Program-made: the position numbers and the translations under genes | DNA from: Gracilaria domingensis | Lineage: Eukaryota; Rhodophyta; Florideophyceae; Gracilariales; Gracilariaceae | Assembly: GCA_022539475.1 (NCBI GenBank) | Contig: VCMS01000096.1 | Location: 203,762-267,761, forward strand | Reading direction: 5' to 3' | Length of the DNA: 64,000 nt | Notes under the pieces: generated by a model | Told to the model about the DNA's origin: nothing | Database searches by the model: none | What the model saw: only the letters and a program-made list of their open reading frames with translations | In this document: one piece after another, positions 30,066 through 41,283 of the stretch | How positions within the stretch are numbered: position 1 is the stretch's first letter | How the letters are laid out: each line of letters opens with the position of its first letter

Positions 30066-30683
30066 ATGAGTTACTCCTCGACCTTCCCCTCTTTCCAGAA
30101 CGGGGCCCTTGCAGCTCGTACGAGGCCGAATTCATCTGATATACGATGCCATGGACGAGGACAGACACGGGAGTTGGAGCTCGGAGCCGTGCCAAGGATG
30201 GACACAGAACGCCTGCAGCCTCTCGTGTCTAAGGGTATGGCACATGAGGATAGTTCCAATAACGAAATAACACCGAATCCTGCGGCATTACCGGGGCCTG
30301 TCGCCGAAGAGGCTAGGGAAATACCGGAAGATATCCACACTGGTGTGAATTCAAGCTCTATGAACAGACCTGATCTTTTAAATGAACTGAATTGCTTGAA
30401 AGAAAAGGTTAAGACGCTACAAGAGGACTTGATGGTTCGGGGAATTCTAGTGAAGGTCGCCCAAGAGCAGAGTACGGCTTTGAAAATTAGGCTTGAAGAG
30501 AAGGATCTAGTCATTGAAGGGCTAAGAGGGGCACTGAAACAGGAGGGAGATAGGAGTACACGTGCTGGTGAACCTGGGCAGACAGGTCGAAAGAAGCATA
30601 AAATTGAGGCGCGACGAGTTTTGAGGGGTTGCTCGAGCAGTGTATCACAACATGCTGACGTGAGCAAGGAGAGAAACAAGTGA
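30066..30683 (+). CDS. Coiled-coil protein downstream of the SET segment
   Basis: 205 residues from ATG. The first 100 are disordered-looking. Residues about 105-165 have heptads (LNELNCLKEKVKTLQEDL, 'IRLEEKDLVIEGLRGAL'). Then comes a basic GRKKHKIEARR, probably nuclear. A perfect splice-donor-like 'aaggtgagt' lies at 30696, just after the stop, so the true 3' end may be spliced. It is in the same frame as the three segments before it, though nearly 200 bp away. Function unknown. Confidence 0.45.
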   Translation: MSYSSTFPSFQNGALAARTRPNSSDIRCHGRGQTRELELGAVPRMDTERLQPLVSKGMAHEDSSNNEITPNPAALPGPVAEEAREIPEDIHTGVNSSSMNRPDLLNELNCLKEKVKTLQEDLMVRGILVKVAQEQSTALKIRLEEKDLVIEGLRGALKQEGDRSTRAGEPGQTGRKKHKIEARRVLRGCSSSVSQHADVSKERNK

Positions 30684-31122
30684 GCTTTGTCTCGAAGGTG
30701 AGTCGCTCACCCGAAATTGGGGTAACCGTGCCGAGAAGGTGGAAGACGCAACTGAGAGTGGGGAAGGGCTTATTGAGCCGGAGGAAGGTGGTTCATACAT
30801 GGTTTTTAGGGGAATTGCGGTATGTTTGCTGCATGGGCATTCTTGGTGTCGTTGCTTGTGAGTTCTCGCTTCAGGACCTTTCGCGTTTTACGATGAATGG
30901 ATTGCTGGTAATCTAACCGATCCTTTTCCTTCTTCTTCTTTCTTTTGCGGGTTACTAGGTCCCTCGATTTTCTAGCGCAACGTTTCTGGTTTGCTTTAAT
31001 GGTACGTTCCATCGCATTTCAAATGTATCCAACGGAGCATTGACTAACTCATTGATACTTTCTGCTTGCGTATACAGGTAAATGACTTTTGATGCCTACG
31101 TAACTCACGAGTTGCAGGTGCA
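30684..31122. other. Spacer without a supported gene
   Basis: Only short shadow frames are present. A donor-like site near 30696 and an acceptor-like 'tatacag' near 31072 could bound an intron. Confidence 0.35.
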
Positions 31123-31290
31123 GGTTCCTCAAGTAGGGAACCATGCATCTGGGCATGGTTCCCTAGATGAGGAACGGAGAGGATGAGGCGCTTTGCGCCT
31201 CATTTTATCGGAGTGCGTATTTGTTCTACCGATACCGCACTTTAGTGCAGGTGCCCTCTGCGGCATCTACCGCAGATTGCGCCTACACCC
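31123..31290. repeat. Cluster of perfect short hairpins
   Basis: Nested stem at 31123-31173: gttcctc pairs with gaggaac around gggaaccatgc/gcatggttccc, with matching internal bulges. Then at 31182-31204 atgaggcgc-ttt-gcgcctcat, and at 31258-31274 tgcgg-catcta-ccgca. They resemble the mini-hairpins of the LTR elements and may be the 3' edge of another copy. Confidence 0.85.
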
Positions 31291-31649
31291 GCTTCATCAT
31301 GGGGAAATGGTACATGTAATATAGCGAAGTAGTAGTCAGCAAAAGCGGTCAATAAAAGAATAGAAACCAATAAAATGGTATGATTTAATAATGGACATCA
31401 TCTGTACTAGCAACAGTATTCCATGCGTTGCAGGGTATCATTCCGCAGAAGGTATCGTGTAATGTGCACCTTAATGGAAACTGAACCTAGACTTCGCGAA
31501 ATACCGTTCAGGTAGCCCTCGACTAAAGAACTACCACGAGCGGAATACCCACCAGTATTTACTGCACAGCGATTCTGGACGACCCAAGCAATTATCTTCA
31601 AAATTTGAAATAATTGATCTCGATATTTTTTCAAAAACTTTACTGGACG

Positions 31650-32640
31650 ACCGTTGCCACTTTCTGGAAGACCGTCGCCAAAAACTAGCATCTGCAAGAG
31701 ACAGACGATCAGGTTGTCCCTTCTCAAGTTTCCTGTTCAAAGGTGCAGCAATGCGAGCGAAGTTAGGGACAAATCTTCAAAACACATTGCACAGTTCTAC
31801 AAAGGAGCGGATTCCCGTCTGGGTCGTAGGCGGTTTAGCCTGCCTAATGGGATCGCACGTTCTCTGGGAAACCTGTAGTTTTCCGGGCCGGAATACGTGT
31901 CCAAGGTAGTCTACAAAGGCCTGGAAGAAGAAGCATTTCTTCAGCTTCAGAGTGACTCCAGCATCCCGTAAAAGAGTCAGAACGTGGCGAACGTGCCGGA
32001 AGTGCTCTTTCACAGAGCGGGAGTAGATGATGACGTCATCCAAGTACACCAGAGCGTACTGCCACTTGACCTTATTCAGGATGATATCCAGCGCCCTCTG
32101 AAAGGGAGCGAGCGCATTCTTCAACCCGAAGGGCATTCGCGTAAAGCGGTAAAAACCCATATGGGACGTAAATGTCGTCTTGTCGCGATCTTCTTCCGCA
32201 ATCTCAACCTGCCAATGCCCACTATTGGCGTCGAGGGTTGAGAAGATGGTGGCTTCTCCGAGGAAATCAATACACTCATCCATACGTGAGATGGGGTATG
32301 CGTCCCAAGGGGTCACGGCGTTGAGCCGGCGGTAGTCAATACAGAACCGCCAGCTACCGTCCTTTTTCTGGGCAACACTACAGGGCTTGCCCATTCAGCC
32401 TTTGAAAGTTCAATGACGCCCGAGTCCAACATACGTTGAACCTCGAGGCCTTCCATTGCTCTGGCCTTGTGCCCAGCCCTGTAGGGAACTTGACATACCG
32501 GTTTTGAACCCGGTTCGAGTGCAATCCTGTGTAAGGCCGCGTGTATGTGACCGAGGCGGCCCGACCACATATCCTCAAAGTCCTGTAGAAGGTCGATAAT
32601 TTGGCCCTTGTGGGAAGAGAATTCTTCACCAATCTGGACC
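31650..32640 (-). pseudogene. Element C reverse transcriptase
   Basis: Readable motifs are KPVCQVPYRAGHKARAMEG in the pre-RT region, 'KDGSWRFCIDYRRLNAVTPW', 'STLDANSGHWQVEIAEEDRD', FGLKNALAPFQRALD and catalytic VYLDDVIIYS. After these are LGHVFRPGKLQV and 'VPNFARIAAPLNRKLEKGQP'. A frameshift near 32390 separates the pre-RT region from the palm, and a stop follows 'LCNVF' at 31777. RNA-directed DNA synthesis domain of the element; inactive as written. Confidence 0.9.
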
Positions 32641-32648
32641 AGTTCTCG

Positions 32649-33480
32649 CTAGTCTTTCGCTCCCTGCGGGTCATTCTTCTCAACCGAGTCGTCGCGTTCG
32701 AGGCCCTCGCTGGATGTACCCTCCCCATCTTTAAGACGAGACCCACTGGGACCGTCTTTAAGAATTGTTAGCAAGCGAGGGGCTGGTAAAGCGAGTCCAA
32801 TGACCATATTCTTGGGCATGCGAACTTCCCGATGGGAGAAGTTGCTGACGAGTACTCTAAAGGGACGGTTCGGAATGATGTTCATCACACCGTTGGCCAT
32901 GAGCGAAAGATCTCGTGAGACCGTTTTCGGGTGGTTCTGCAAGAAACCCAATCCTCGTGTCTTACACGTGACTAGCACTTCCCGTTGAGTCATAGGGAGT
33001 ATGGAAAGAGGTTGAGCGAGGCGGACCTTGTTGGATACAGTGTTCCGAGGTAGTTGGTCTAAGACCTTCTTATCCCCAAGGGGTCCTCGAGAAGCACTGA
33101 CAATGGCCACAGGTGGTGCAGCATAAAAAGCAACCTTGCGTTCGCACGGATATATCGCACGGACGGCGGTCGATGAATGAAGTTCCCAACAGGGCATCGG
33201 CTGCCAGATTCGTGGCGAGTAGGAATGGTACGCGCTGCTCCAAATTTCCCAGTCGAGTCGAAAGCACGATGGTTCCCAGTATATTCAGGGGTTCCTTCGA
33301 CGCGTTGAAAACCCGAGGGGTCGGAGATTCTTCGCATGTATGATGTTTGGGCCAGCGCCAGTGTCTAGAATACCCAGAAGGGTTTTGGTCGTGCGCTTCG
33401 TAAGTCCCGCTTTCATATGGACTTTATAGTTCTCTCGGGTCAAAATAAAAACTGCACCCATATCGGGGCCGTCGTCCTCA
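32649..33480 (-). pseudogene. Element C protease and protease-RT spacer
   Basis: The protease active site LGILDTGAGPNIIHA is intact (Asp-Thr-Gly) near 33340-33385. It is followed by 'VLSTRLGNLEQRVPFLLATN' and, after a frame change, 'LLGTSFIDRRPCDI', the flap and second half of a retropepsin. The spacer carries 'MPKNMVIGLALPAP', matching 'LVKHQVLGSVLPHP' of element A. Several frames needed. Useful as the reference for the altered protease of A. Confidence 0.8.
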
Positions 33481-33589
33481 TCAGACCCAAGAGGACTATT
33501 ACTGTGGGGGTCCTTAGAATCCCATAGTGGGTTGGATTCTGCGTCAGCCCGGGGGGTGAGGCTCGTACCTCGAGAGGAAAGCGTGGCTC

Positions 33590-35794
33590 CTACGCTTCCT
33601 CCGTCTCGTTTCCCTTCGGGTGCGCGCTGTCCTCCCCAGGACTCTCCTCAAAAGAGAGGATTTGATTGATCTGTTGAGGGCTCTGCGAAGGTGCAGGAGC
33701 ACGTCCCACGGGGTTCGCTCTCGCTTGCGAGTAACGGTCCCGCGCTGCAGCCTGACCTAAGGGTAATTGCTCACGTGGGTTTTGACGTGGCGCCTGTCCC
33801 TGGCGGGGTTTATAGTACCCTTCGGCGACACGTTGGTGGTAATTCGCATTGCGAACTTGCACCACCGTGTTGCGGTATTCGGGCTGGAGCCATTCGCAGC
33901 AAGGCCGAGAGGTGGACAGACAGATACGAAAGGGAGTTGTTCTGTTGTCCAAATTCGGTACCGCGCGATACGATGGTGGCGCCTGAAGGGGCGTCACTAG
34001 ATTAACCCTGGGGGACGTGTAGTTGAAGTCCCGACGAGGTTGTATCGCAGACGGAGTCGAAGTACTCGTAGAAGACGGGGCGCCGCTGGTTGAACAGAAA
34101 GGACCAGGGCGTCCTCGTCTTTAAAATGCACGCCCCAGTCGGGTTCATCAGTGTCAGTTGAGACACTCAGCGAAGCCTTCGATGAGAACCTTCGGGTTTG
34201 TGCCCTCTTCGCCGCGTCCAGTGTTTTAAAGTACTTCTTGCCTCCCCGATGGGTATCACCCAGCCCTTCGGCATAGCTGACGAGCTGGCGGAAAACCACT
34301 TTTGTGGTACGTTGACGAGTACAGGCGTACACCGGCACTGATTGCGGGAAGCAATCCCTCGACGAAGAGGGTCTTGAGGCGACCCGCATGGAAGATGTTC
34401 CCGCATCGGAGGTTCTTTGTCCACAATTGGTCAGCGAATTCGCGTTCTGAAACCGCTGAGATCTGGCGGTGTGTGATGACGTCTTGGTAGGCCTCCCATA
34501 GGACATCGTCCGTCGCGTAAACCTCAGGGAGGTAGTTGACCACCTCGGTAAGGACGAGAGGAGTTCAGAACTTTTCTCGAACACGGCCCCGGATTCGCTA
34601 GTGATCTTGGCGGCTACTGTGTCTCTAGCGGGTTGTTCCAGAAAGAAGCGAAACAGCCAGAGGGATGCTCCTTCGTGTACACCATTCTGATCACACGCAT
34701 TACGGAACGCGTCTAAGACCCGCAAGACCAAAATTGGATCTTTGCCCGAGAACTTCAAGGGCATTTGCAGTTGCATGCGTTTCACATGCTTCGCAACTGC
34801 ACGAGCGACCGAAGCGTTACAATGCCCACTCCGGTCGTTCAAGCGGTAGTGCTTGAAACTCAGCACTTTAGTAAAGTCCCCATAGTTGGTTCGAATGCGG
34901 CGCAGATGCGAAACGTTCACTTCGCGGTCGGAGTCGCCCGAGTCGACTGCGACTGACCGGTCTGAGTCAGACTGCAAGTCGTCCGAGTCGGAAAAGCCAC
35001 GACCCTTGCGGGATGACTTCCTTCTGTTCCGACGTCGGCTTGGGGACTTCCGGGTACTCCTTTTATCACGACCCATGTGGGAATCGCAACCGGTACTCTT
35101 CTGCTTCTCTGGGAGAGGACTGCCTAAGTCGGGTATATCAATATTGGGGTCCCTGCCGGGTCTGGAATCTGCTTCAAGTTCGGCAGGGATAGTGTTCGGT
35201 TGCCATACCGAGACGGCCGGCTGTCGGTTGAAAGCTTGCTCATACCCAATGGGAGCGAGCTGGAGACGGCACTGTACCTCAGTGTGCACACTGGTGGCAA
35301 TAGCGCTGTCCAGAATTCCGGTGACGGTCATCTTAGAAGCGACCCGCTGGACAAGGGTATCCAGCAGGCCCTCCACTTCAGCATTAACACTGTGGGCAAT
35401 ACGGCGCTCGATCTCGAGTGTCACCATAGACTCCACGAGTGACCTCAGGGCTATGAGTAGCTCTCTCGTAACGGGTTGAACCTCACTCCCTGCGGGTCGT
35501 TGCGGAGTCCCAACGGGGGTCTCGGGCGCTGTTACCCTGGGGGTCTGCGGCTGCGGAGTCGCTTCTAGAGAGGCATGCTGGCGCATGGCCTCGAGACGGT
35601 TCCGAAAGTCGGTCGGGCAGGACTGACGGAGTATGCGTTCCGGGTCCTCCACACGTGGTAGAATCCCTTCATGGGTACTTCGGGTGCTCAGAGCCCCTGA
35701 ACCCGGAGCAGGGGGCGCTTCGTCAGTGCCGTTATCCCGATGGGGTGGAGCAGGACCGGCGTGTCCATGAGAAGATTCCGGTGGGGTGGCCATA
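33590..35794 (-). pseudogene. Element C gag
   Basis: Capsid-type protein from ATG at 35794 (MATPPESSHGH). It has a Pro/Arg-rich head and a 'RLEAMRQHASLE' helical stretch. Next is a Ser/Asp/Arg-rich linker (SPSRRRNRRKSSRKGRG), then a capsid-like helical part with 'MQLQMPLKFSGKDPILVLRV'. The frame shifts near 34540 into 'PEVYATDDVLWEAYQDVI' and 'FVEGLLPAISAGVRL'. Around 33590-34000 it is degenerate, and I see no clear zinc knuckle. Homologous to gag of A by the 'KFxGxDPILVL' segment. Confidence 0.8.
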
Positions 35795-36027
35795 ACGGTA
35801 GACGAAAAGGAATTTTCGTCCGGCTTGGGACAAAATGAACCCAAATGCGCGCAAGTTCGAAAACCCCCTAGAGGGAAAAAGAAACGGCGCGGTGAAACCA
35901 AATGATCCGCGACGGGTCGGAAAGGCCCGAGAGGGAAGAAATGATTCGAAAGCGACGAAGCGAATCCCGTGAGGGTCTAATTAACCAGAAAAGACCCGAG
36001 AGGGTATTTCTAGGTCGGGAGACGAGT

Positions 36028-36454
36028 TGTAGTACAGCCAAAGGCCGTGACAACGTACTATGCCCTGATAAAGGAACAAATTGCCCAGCACCCAAGCGGG
36101 GACGAAGGAGCACTCAACGGACGCTAACAACGGGGCGTGAGATAGGCGCGCAGCACCGGTAGTGACGGTAGGATGACCCTTGCGAAAAACTAGACGATGG
36201 AAGAATCGTCTAGGGGGTGCTTGAGGTTTACCACGATGAGCTATGCCTGGCGGGAGATGCTTCAGTGCACCTCCCACGGGCACAAGCCACGTGTCGAAAA
36301 TAATAAACTATCTACCTATAAGGGGGGTCCCGAAGGGCGACACGACAACTGTCACAACCCTACACGTGTGGGACCCCGAGGTGCACCCTGTGCACACTAA
36401 GTAAATAAACTAATACTATGCACCAGTGTGGGCGGTGCCTCTCACTGCACTACA
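36028..36454 (-). repeat. 5' LTR of element C (427 bp)
   Basis: On the minus strand it starts TGTAGTGCAGTGAGAGG and ends GGCTGTACTACA. Aligns over its full length with the F LTR at 9885-10310. No tRNA-type TGG primer site is evident immediately inside it. Confidence 0.9.
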
Positions 36455-37851
36455 ATTGTCTCATTTCGTATAGCGGCGTTCGCTAAAAGTCGCGCTATAA
36501 AACAATTTATTGCGGGACTTTTAGAGCTACGAAAGTCTAAGCTAATGCCGAAAGCGTTAGCGACGCCCCAGTGAATGTGAAAAATGTGTCGCTTTGCTAA
36601 ACATCGCCGCCTAAATTTTCGGTATGCTGCTATACCATCAGTAGTGGAGACTTCCTTACGAAAGTCATTAGAAGAACCGCATTGTCTATTGTCGTTGCTC
36701 TCTCTTGGATGCACAAGTATTTTGGCTGACGTCAACGTACCTTTGGTAGTCCTTGCTTCGAATTTTAAAATGTATTAACTCTTCTGCTGGACCATAGAAT
36801 TCGAAAACATGTCAACTTAAAAACTTTCCATAGTCTAACAACGACAAATAATAGGTCAGTTCTATTGCAGATTCCGACTCTGAACCGCGAAGAATTGAGC
36901 AACAATCAACAATAGAGAACATTTCAAAGAATGGTAACGGTTAAGTAATATGAAAGTTTACCTCAGGGTAAGATAGCAATATATTACGTAACAATACTAT
37001 GGTAATAATAAAGGCCATAGAGAATAGCATTGCAATTCTTTATTTCAATGCATATTGAGAACAGATTTGCGATTGCAATAATACTTCAAACCTAATCCCA
37101 CTCTTGTTGTGTAGCGCGTGTGAATCATGCGCGGAAGGGCATGAATCACGGGCGTCACGGCCTTCTTTCGCATACTCTCATCCGCGGAGAGGAAACAAAC
37201 GACTCGGGAGTCAGGTTCCGGTCTGTCCGGAGTTTCTCCGGACCATTATTGGAACCCACAGCATCTACATTATTGTCGATCTCGGCCTGGGCGCTCATCC
37301 GAGATGTTAAAACAGCTCAAATTTAATATCGCGTAAGCTACATGAGGCTGCCGCCTGTCTTAAACTGCGAAAAAAGACACAACTTCCACTCGTGACCATG
37401 AGCCTCAAAACAAAACCTCTTAACAATATGACATTCGAATAAGCATACTTGAGCTAACAGCCCATTTTTACCCCTGGAAAATGGGCAGCCTTCGTTAGAG
37501 TCTAAAAGAAAAAATTGATATGCTTCAAAGCGACAGCTTCATGTTACATCTGACCGAGGCGATTTTGACTCGCGTAATTCCTACGCCAACATAAGCTTCA
37601 CAATGAAAATTCAGCATTCACTGACGGCACACGTTGGAATCAAAATCCTGCATTCATCATCCATCTCAATCTAAAATCAAACCCTGTAGTAAAAAAGAAA
37701 CAAAAACATCTCTCTCACCTGTGCGCCAGGGCGCTGAACCCAAATAATATTAGCACATCCATAAATAGATTTTGTACATAAGCACCAGCTGAGCTGATCC
37801 TTCAATCGAATACCATTCAATACCTCTCAGGTTTCACTGGCTTTCCCGAAG
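36455..37851. other. AT-rich spacer with short hairpins
   Basis: About 1.4 kb between elements C and B with no supported gene. 37100-37260 is locally GC-richer and has gtccggag-ttt-ctccggac and similar stems. The rest is AT-rich and featureless to my reading. Confidence 0.5.
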
Positions 37852-38815
37852 TGTAGTGCAAAACCCCGGAACCGGAGAAACACTCAAGGCGTTCAAGACT
37901 TTGCTCCCTGTAGGAGGTATACTCAGAAGATGAGCCTTCCATACAGGGAAGATGGAGGGTGTAAGACCGCCCGTGCTTCGGGATATATGTCGTATATTGA
38001 TGAAGAACAAAGTCGGTGAAGATCTGGAAACGGAGATTACAGTGGTTGACGGCACCAGTGAACAGTGAAAACCCTAGGCCAAAAGAGAAAGAAGGGAAAA
38101 ACAAGAAGGAAACCCCCGGCGGGACGTGCGGAAAGCGGCAGTGGACCCGGCGGCGGGAGATTATAACGTGTATGAATTAATAAGGGCTTATAAGGCCACG
38201 CGGCAAAGATTTCTATACAGAGTTGGTAGATATACTACTTGTGGTTAAGCAAATATCTGCAAGTAGAAAGACGTCCAAGGATGGAAGAAGACCGAGAGCA
38301 ATACCCACAATTATTCAAAAATGCCTGAAGGATCCCGAGGGATGAGGCTGGTTCGTACCGTACGCGGTGACCCTCCTGAGGGAGATGTAAACTTCGCCCA
38401 TACGAAACTAGTCCAGAGCCGGACTCGGTTACCCTTTACTGAAGGCGGAGGTGACTGGGAGGTCCTCTCTTATATTATAACCGATAAATTAGTCAAACTA
38501 AATTAAATAATCTAATGCACAACGCGGAAGGTCCATACACGTGGTGTATGTGACGACCCGCCGCAGCGGCCACGAAAATATCCGACAGATATTCCATACC
38601 ATGTGTGAACACAACCATTCATACATACGCGTGCAAGCGTCCGGCAACACTCCCTGCCACGTCATGACCGACCACGTCGGGGTGCCATACCCCAATAGTG
38701 CAAAAAATCCCATCTATGGGCCAATATTCACATATGCCCAGTACCCGGAATCGCTCCTACCAAAGAAAGTATGAGTACAATCCCGGCGTATCTGGCGAGC
38801 ACGTTTTGCTCTACA
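37852..38815 (-). repeat. LTR of element B (964 bp)
   Basis: Complementary in orientation to the LTR of A: begins TGTAGTGC at 37852 and ends GCTCTACA at 38815 as written. It is followed by 'tatcccgctccttagcgc', the complement of a polypurine tract, so this is the 3' LTR of a minus-strand element. Clearly homologous to, but more diverged from, the 982-bp LTR of A. Confidence 0.85.
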
Positions 38816-39754
38816 TATCCCGCTCCTTAGCGCAGGAACCGTCCGGTGTGCGAGCGGAAACTCGGCAGCGAGCGCGTATATATGTTGGGTTGCACCATGA
38901 ACATCTCCAATATTGGGGTTTCTCGTCACAACGAGACACGCTCACCAGCACACTCTACCTTTCTGCACTCAAGCGATTCCGTTCTTGAAGTTTCTGGGAC
39001 GATCGACGATTCGAGAAACCAACACCAGGGCGACGGGCGGCATCCCCAAACCGGGGCTCCGAACGCTTTGGGTCCCGCAACTCCTGCGACAGGTTACCTT
39101 CGCGGTTTCGCCTCAGCTCCGTTGCCTCAGAGTCAGCATCTAACGGCTACACCGAACTTGGTCGACGTTGCAACGTTGAATTCCGCGCAAGGCGTGCCCT
39201 TGTTGGTAAATCCAGCGGGCTGGATAGCGCGTGAAGCGCTCCTCGTTCAAGATCAGACCACCGGAAGAAGCTCGGCATACTCCAGAACTCCTTGGTTCCA
39301 CCCGACAGCGGTTCGAAATGGTGAGTTGATGGTTTCGTACACTGAGAGCGGTATGCTGCCTGGCGGCTTGTACCGAGATATGGTAGACTCCTGGGATTGG
39401 AGACTCCGCTTGGCCGTTCCAACTCAAGTTTTTTTACGAAAACGGCGTGGCCGTGGGTACGAAACGCGAAACGAAGCGCGCGCGGTTTTGGCGCGGTTGG
39501 CCTACTTCCGGGAGAACAGAGCCTCGTTCCCCAAGTGGATTCTGGAGTCATACGGTTTGACCTTTTGCGGTTCCGGACTTACGGAGAGATTAAATACGGC
39601 GCGAGCCTCGAGGACTTCCAAGCGGCGGAAAATTTCCAGCGGTCGATGCAGGTGGAAATTCTTCTGTTCAACAGGCCTATCCTGCGAGCGAAGTTTCGCT
39701 TCTGGCATCGCCCGTCGGGAGCGGGAAGTTCTTTTGACAGACTGCGGATGGTGT
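38698..39754 (+). pseudogene. Antisense accessory ORF of element B
   Basis: Plus-strand frames opposite to the retrotransposon sense. Starts within the LTR (SGEHVLLYISRSLAQEPSG) and continues after a frame change near 38850 as 'MNISNIGVSRHNETRS', 'ATPATGYLRGFASAPLPQSQ' and 'GWIAREALLVQDQTTG'. It then gives RKRRGRGYETRNEARAVLARL and, after another frame change near 39550, 'RFRTYGEIKYGASLEDFQAA' and 'DILLFNRPILRA'-like sequence. It stops near 39754. Amino-acid similarity to the antisense ORF of A is strong throughout. Unknown family; truncated relative to A. Confidence 0.7.
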
Positions 39755-40085
39755 AGTACAGTACGCCCGATAGGTGGGAGCTCTACCTGACCAAGTGGTG
39801 ACGTCACGCGCCTCTGAGCACGTTTGTCTACCTTACCACGTGGGAATTGCAGGCTCATACATGGCAAGCACCAATTAGTTTATGTTTTTAATTTAGAATT
39901 AATATTTACTAGGTAGTGCAATTATGTGTCCGGGGTGGTGCACCACAAATACACCTCCCCATGGCTCATGTGGCACTATCCCCATGAGAGCCGGAGGGGC
40001 GCTCGGGGGGTACTAAACCGCCAAGAGCCCAACCTTTCACGCCAAATGGTTAAGTCAAGCAACAACTAGGCTAAAGTGATACCAG
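39755..40085. other. Spacer between elements B and A
   Basis: 331 bp with inverted repeats such as ccccatg/catgagag-type stems near 39958-39990. Possibly another LTR remnant; not resolved. Confidence 0.4.
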
Positions 40086-41067
40086 TGTAGAGCAAAACGT
40101 GCTCGCCCGATACACAGGGATTGTTTTCATAAACCCCTGGTGAGGATGATTCCCGGTACTCGGAAGGTATGAATACTGGCCCACGGATGGGATACTTTTT
40201 GGCAGTATTGAGGAATGGCACCGTGAGGGGTCGGCCATGACGTGGCGCAGATGAGTATTGGTCGCGTGTACGCGTGTGGTTATCTTGACCCTTTCACAGG
40301 TGAATTTGGTTCGATAGTCAAATAGTTTACTGACCGCTGCCGCGGGTTGCACACCTTCCACGTGTGTGGACCTGCACAAGCGTGCACTTTATTTACTTAA
40401 TTTAGTTTAACTAAGTAATCGGTTACGATATAAGGAGGTGACCTCGCGGCCACCTCTGCCCCTCAGTAAAGGGTAACCGAGTTCGGCTCTGAACTGTTTC
40501 GCCATCGCGAAGTGTCTAACTCCTTCCGGAGAAACACCGCGTACGGTACGACTCAGTTTCATTCCTCGGGATCATTCAGGCAATACTGACCATTGTGGCC
40601 GTGCCTTCGGGCTGTTTTATTCCGTGTCTTCGGACTGTTCTTGTTTCTTATTTGTGCAGTTGTACTGCTTTCACCACAATTGGTAGCGTTTCCGTCTCTG
40701 TATAGAGTGTGCCGCGTGGGCTTAATACACATCGTCGTCTCCCGGCGCCGGGTCTGTTGCCGCTTTCCGCACGTCCCGCCGCGGGATTCCTCTCTTTTCC
40801 CCCTTTGGTTTCCTTTCCTTTTCCCCCTTTGCCTAGGGCTGACACCGCTCTACGGTACCTTCCTCCTCGATCATTCCGTCACTTTTCGCCGGATTCCTGG
40901 ATCAGGCCCGTTCACCCCTTAACCACCGTAGGTATATCCCGTACCACGGGCGGTCTTACACCCGCACTTTCCGTGTTCGGAGGGCTCATCCGCTGAGTCT
41001 ACCCTTTACAGGGAGCAAGGACTCGAACGCCTTGAGTGCTTTTCCCATCACTGAGTTTTGCACTACA
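40086..41067 (+). repeat. 5' LTR of element A
   Basis: 982 bp, TGTAGAGCAAAACG to GAGTTTTGCACTACA. The 3' partner at 51151 is nearly identical except for the first 140 bp. Two bases after its end is 'tggtctttcgactta', starting TGG as tRNA primer sites do (41070). An internal 'ctcggttacc...ggtaaccgag' inversion and other small stems are present. Confidence 0.93.
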
Positions 41068-41283
41068 AGTGGTCTTTCGACTTAGAACGGGTTGGATTCT
41101 TTCTTTCGTTCTCGTTCTTGTCGAGGAGTCTCACGATTAGTGATCAATTGGTTTTTTGGAAGCTACTGTGGAACAGTTGACTCTCTAAAGTGTTTTATTT
41201 GTTTTAGTTAATTACTCTTTGAAGTATCGAGACCTCTCGTTGTCAATTTGATCTTACCGCTGTTCGGTACACCGTGGCCCGGT

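Larger units (their letters stand above)
31560..36454 (-). mobile_element. Ty3/gypsy-type LTR retrotransposon C, truncated
   Basis: Runs from a 5' LTR (36454 to 36028) through gag, protease, spacer and reverse transcriptase, ending within or just after RT near 31560-31650. RNase H, integrase and the 3' LTR are missing. The LTR is the same family as at 9885-10310. Several frameshifts and stops. Plentiful CCC-4nt-GGG mini-hairpins occur in coding and non-coding parts alike. Confidence 0.88.

Noticed and set aside
30680-30916. 78-codon frame after the coiled-coil ORF
   Set aside because: Starts with GTG, no motif, and lies over a probable splice donor.
33997-35901. Start of element C gag at 35901
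   Set aside because: The first codon of that frame is TTG; the first ATG in frame is at 35794, so I used that.
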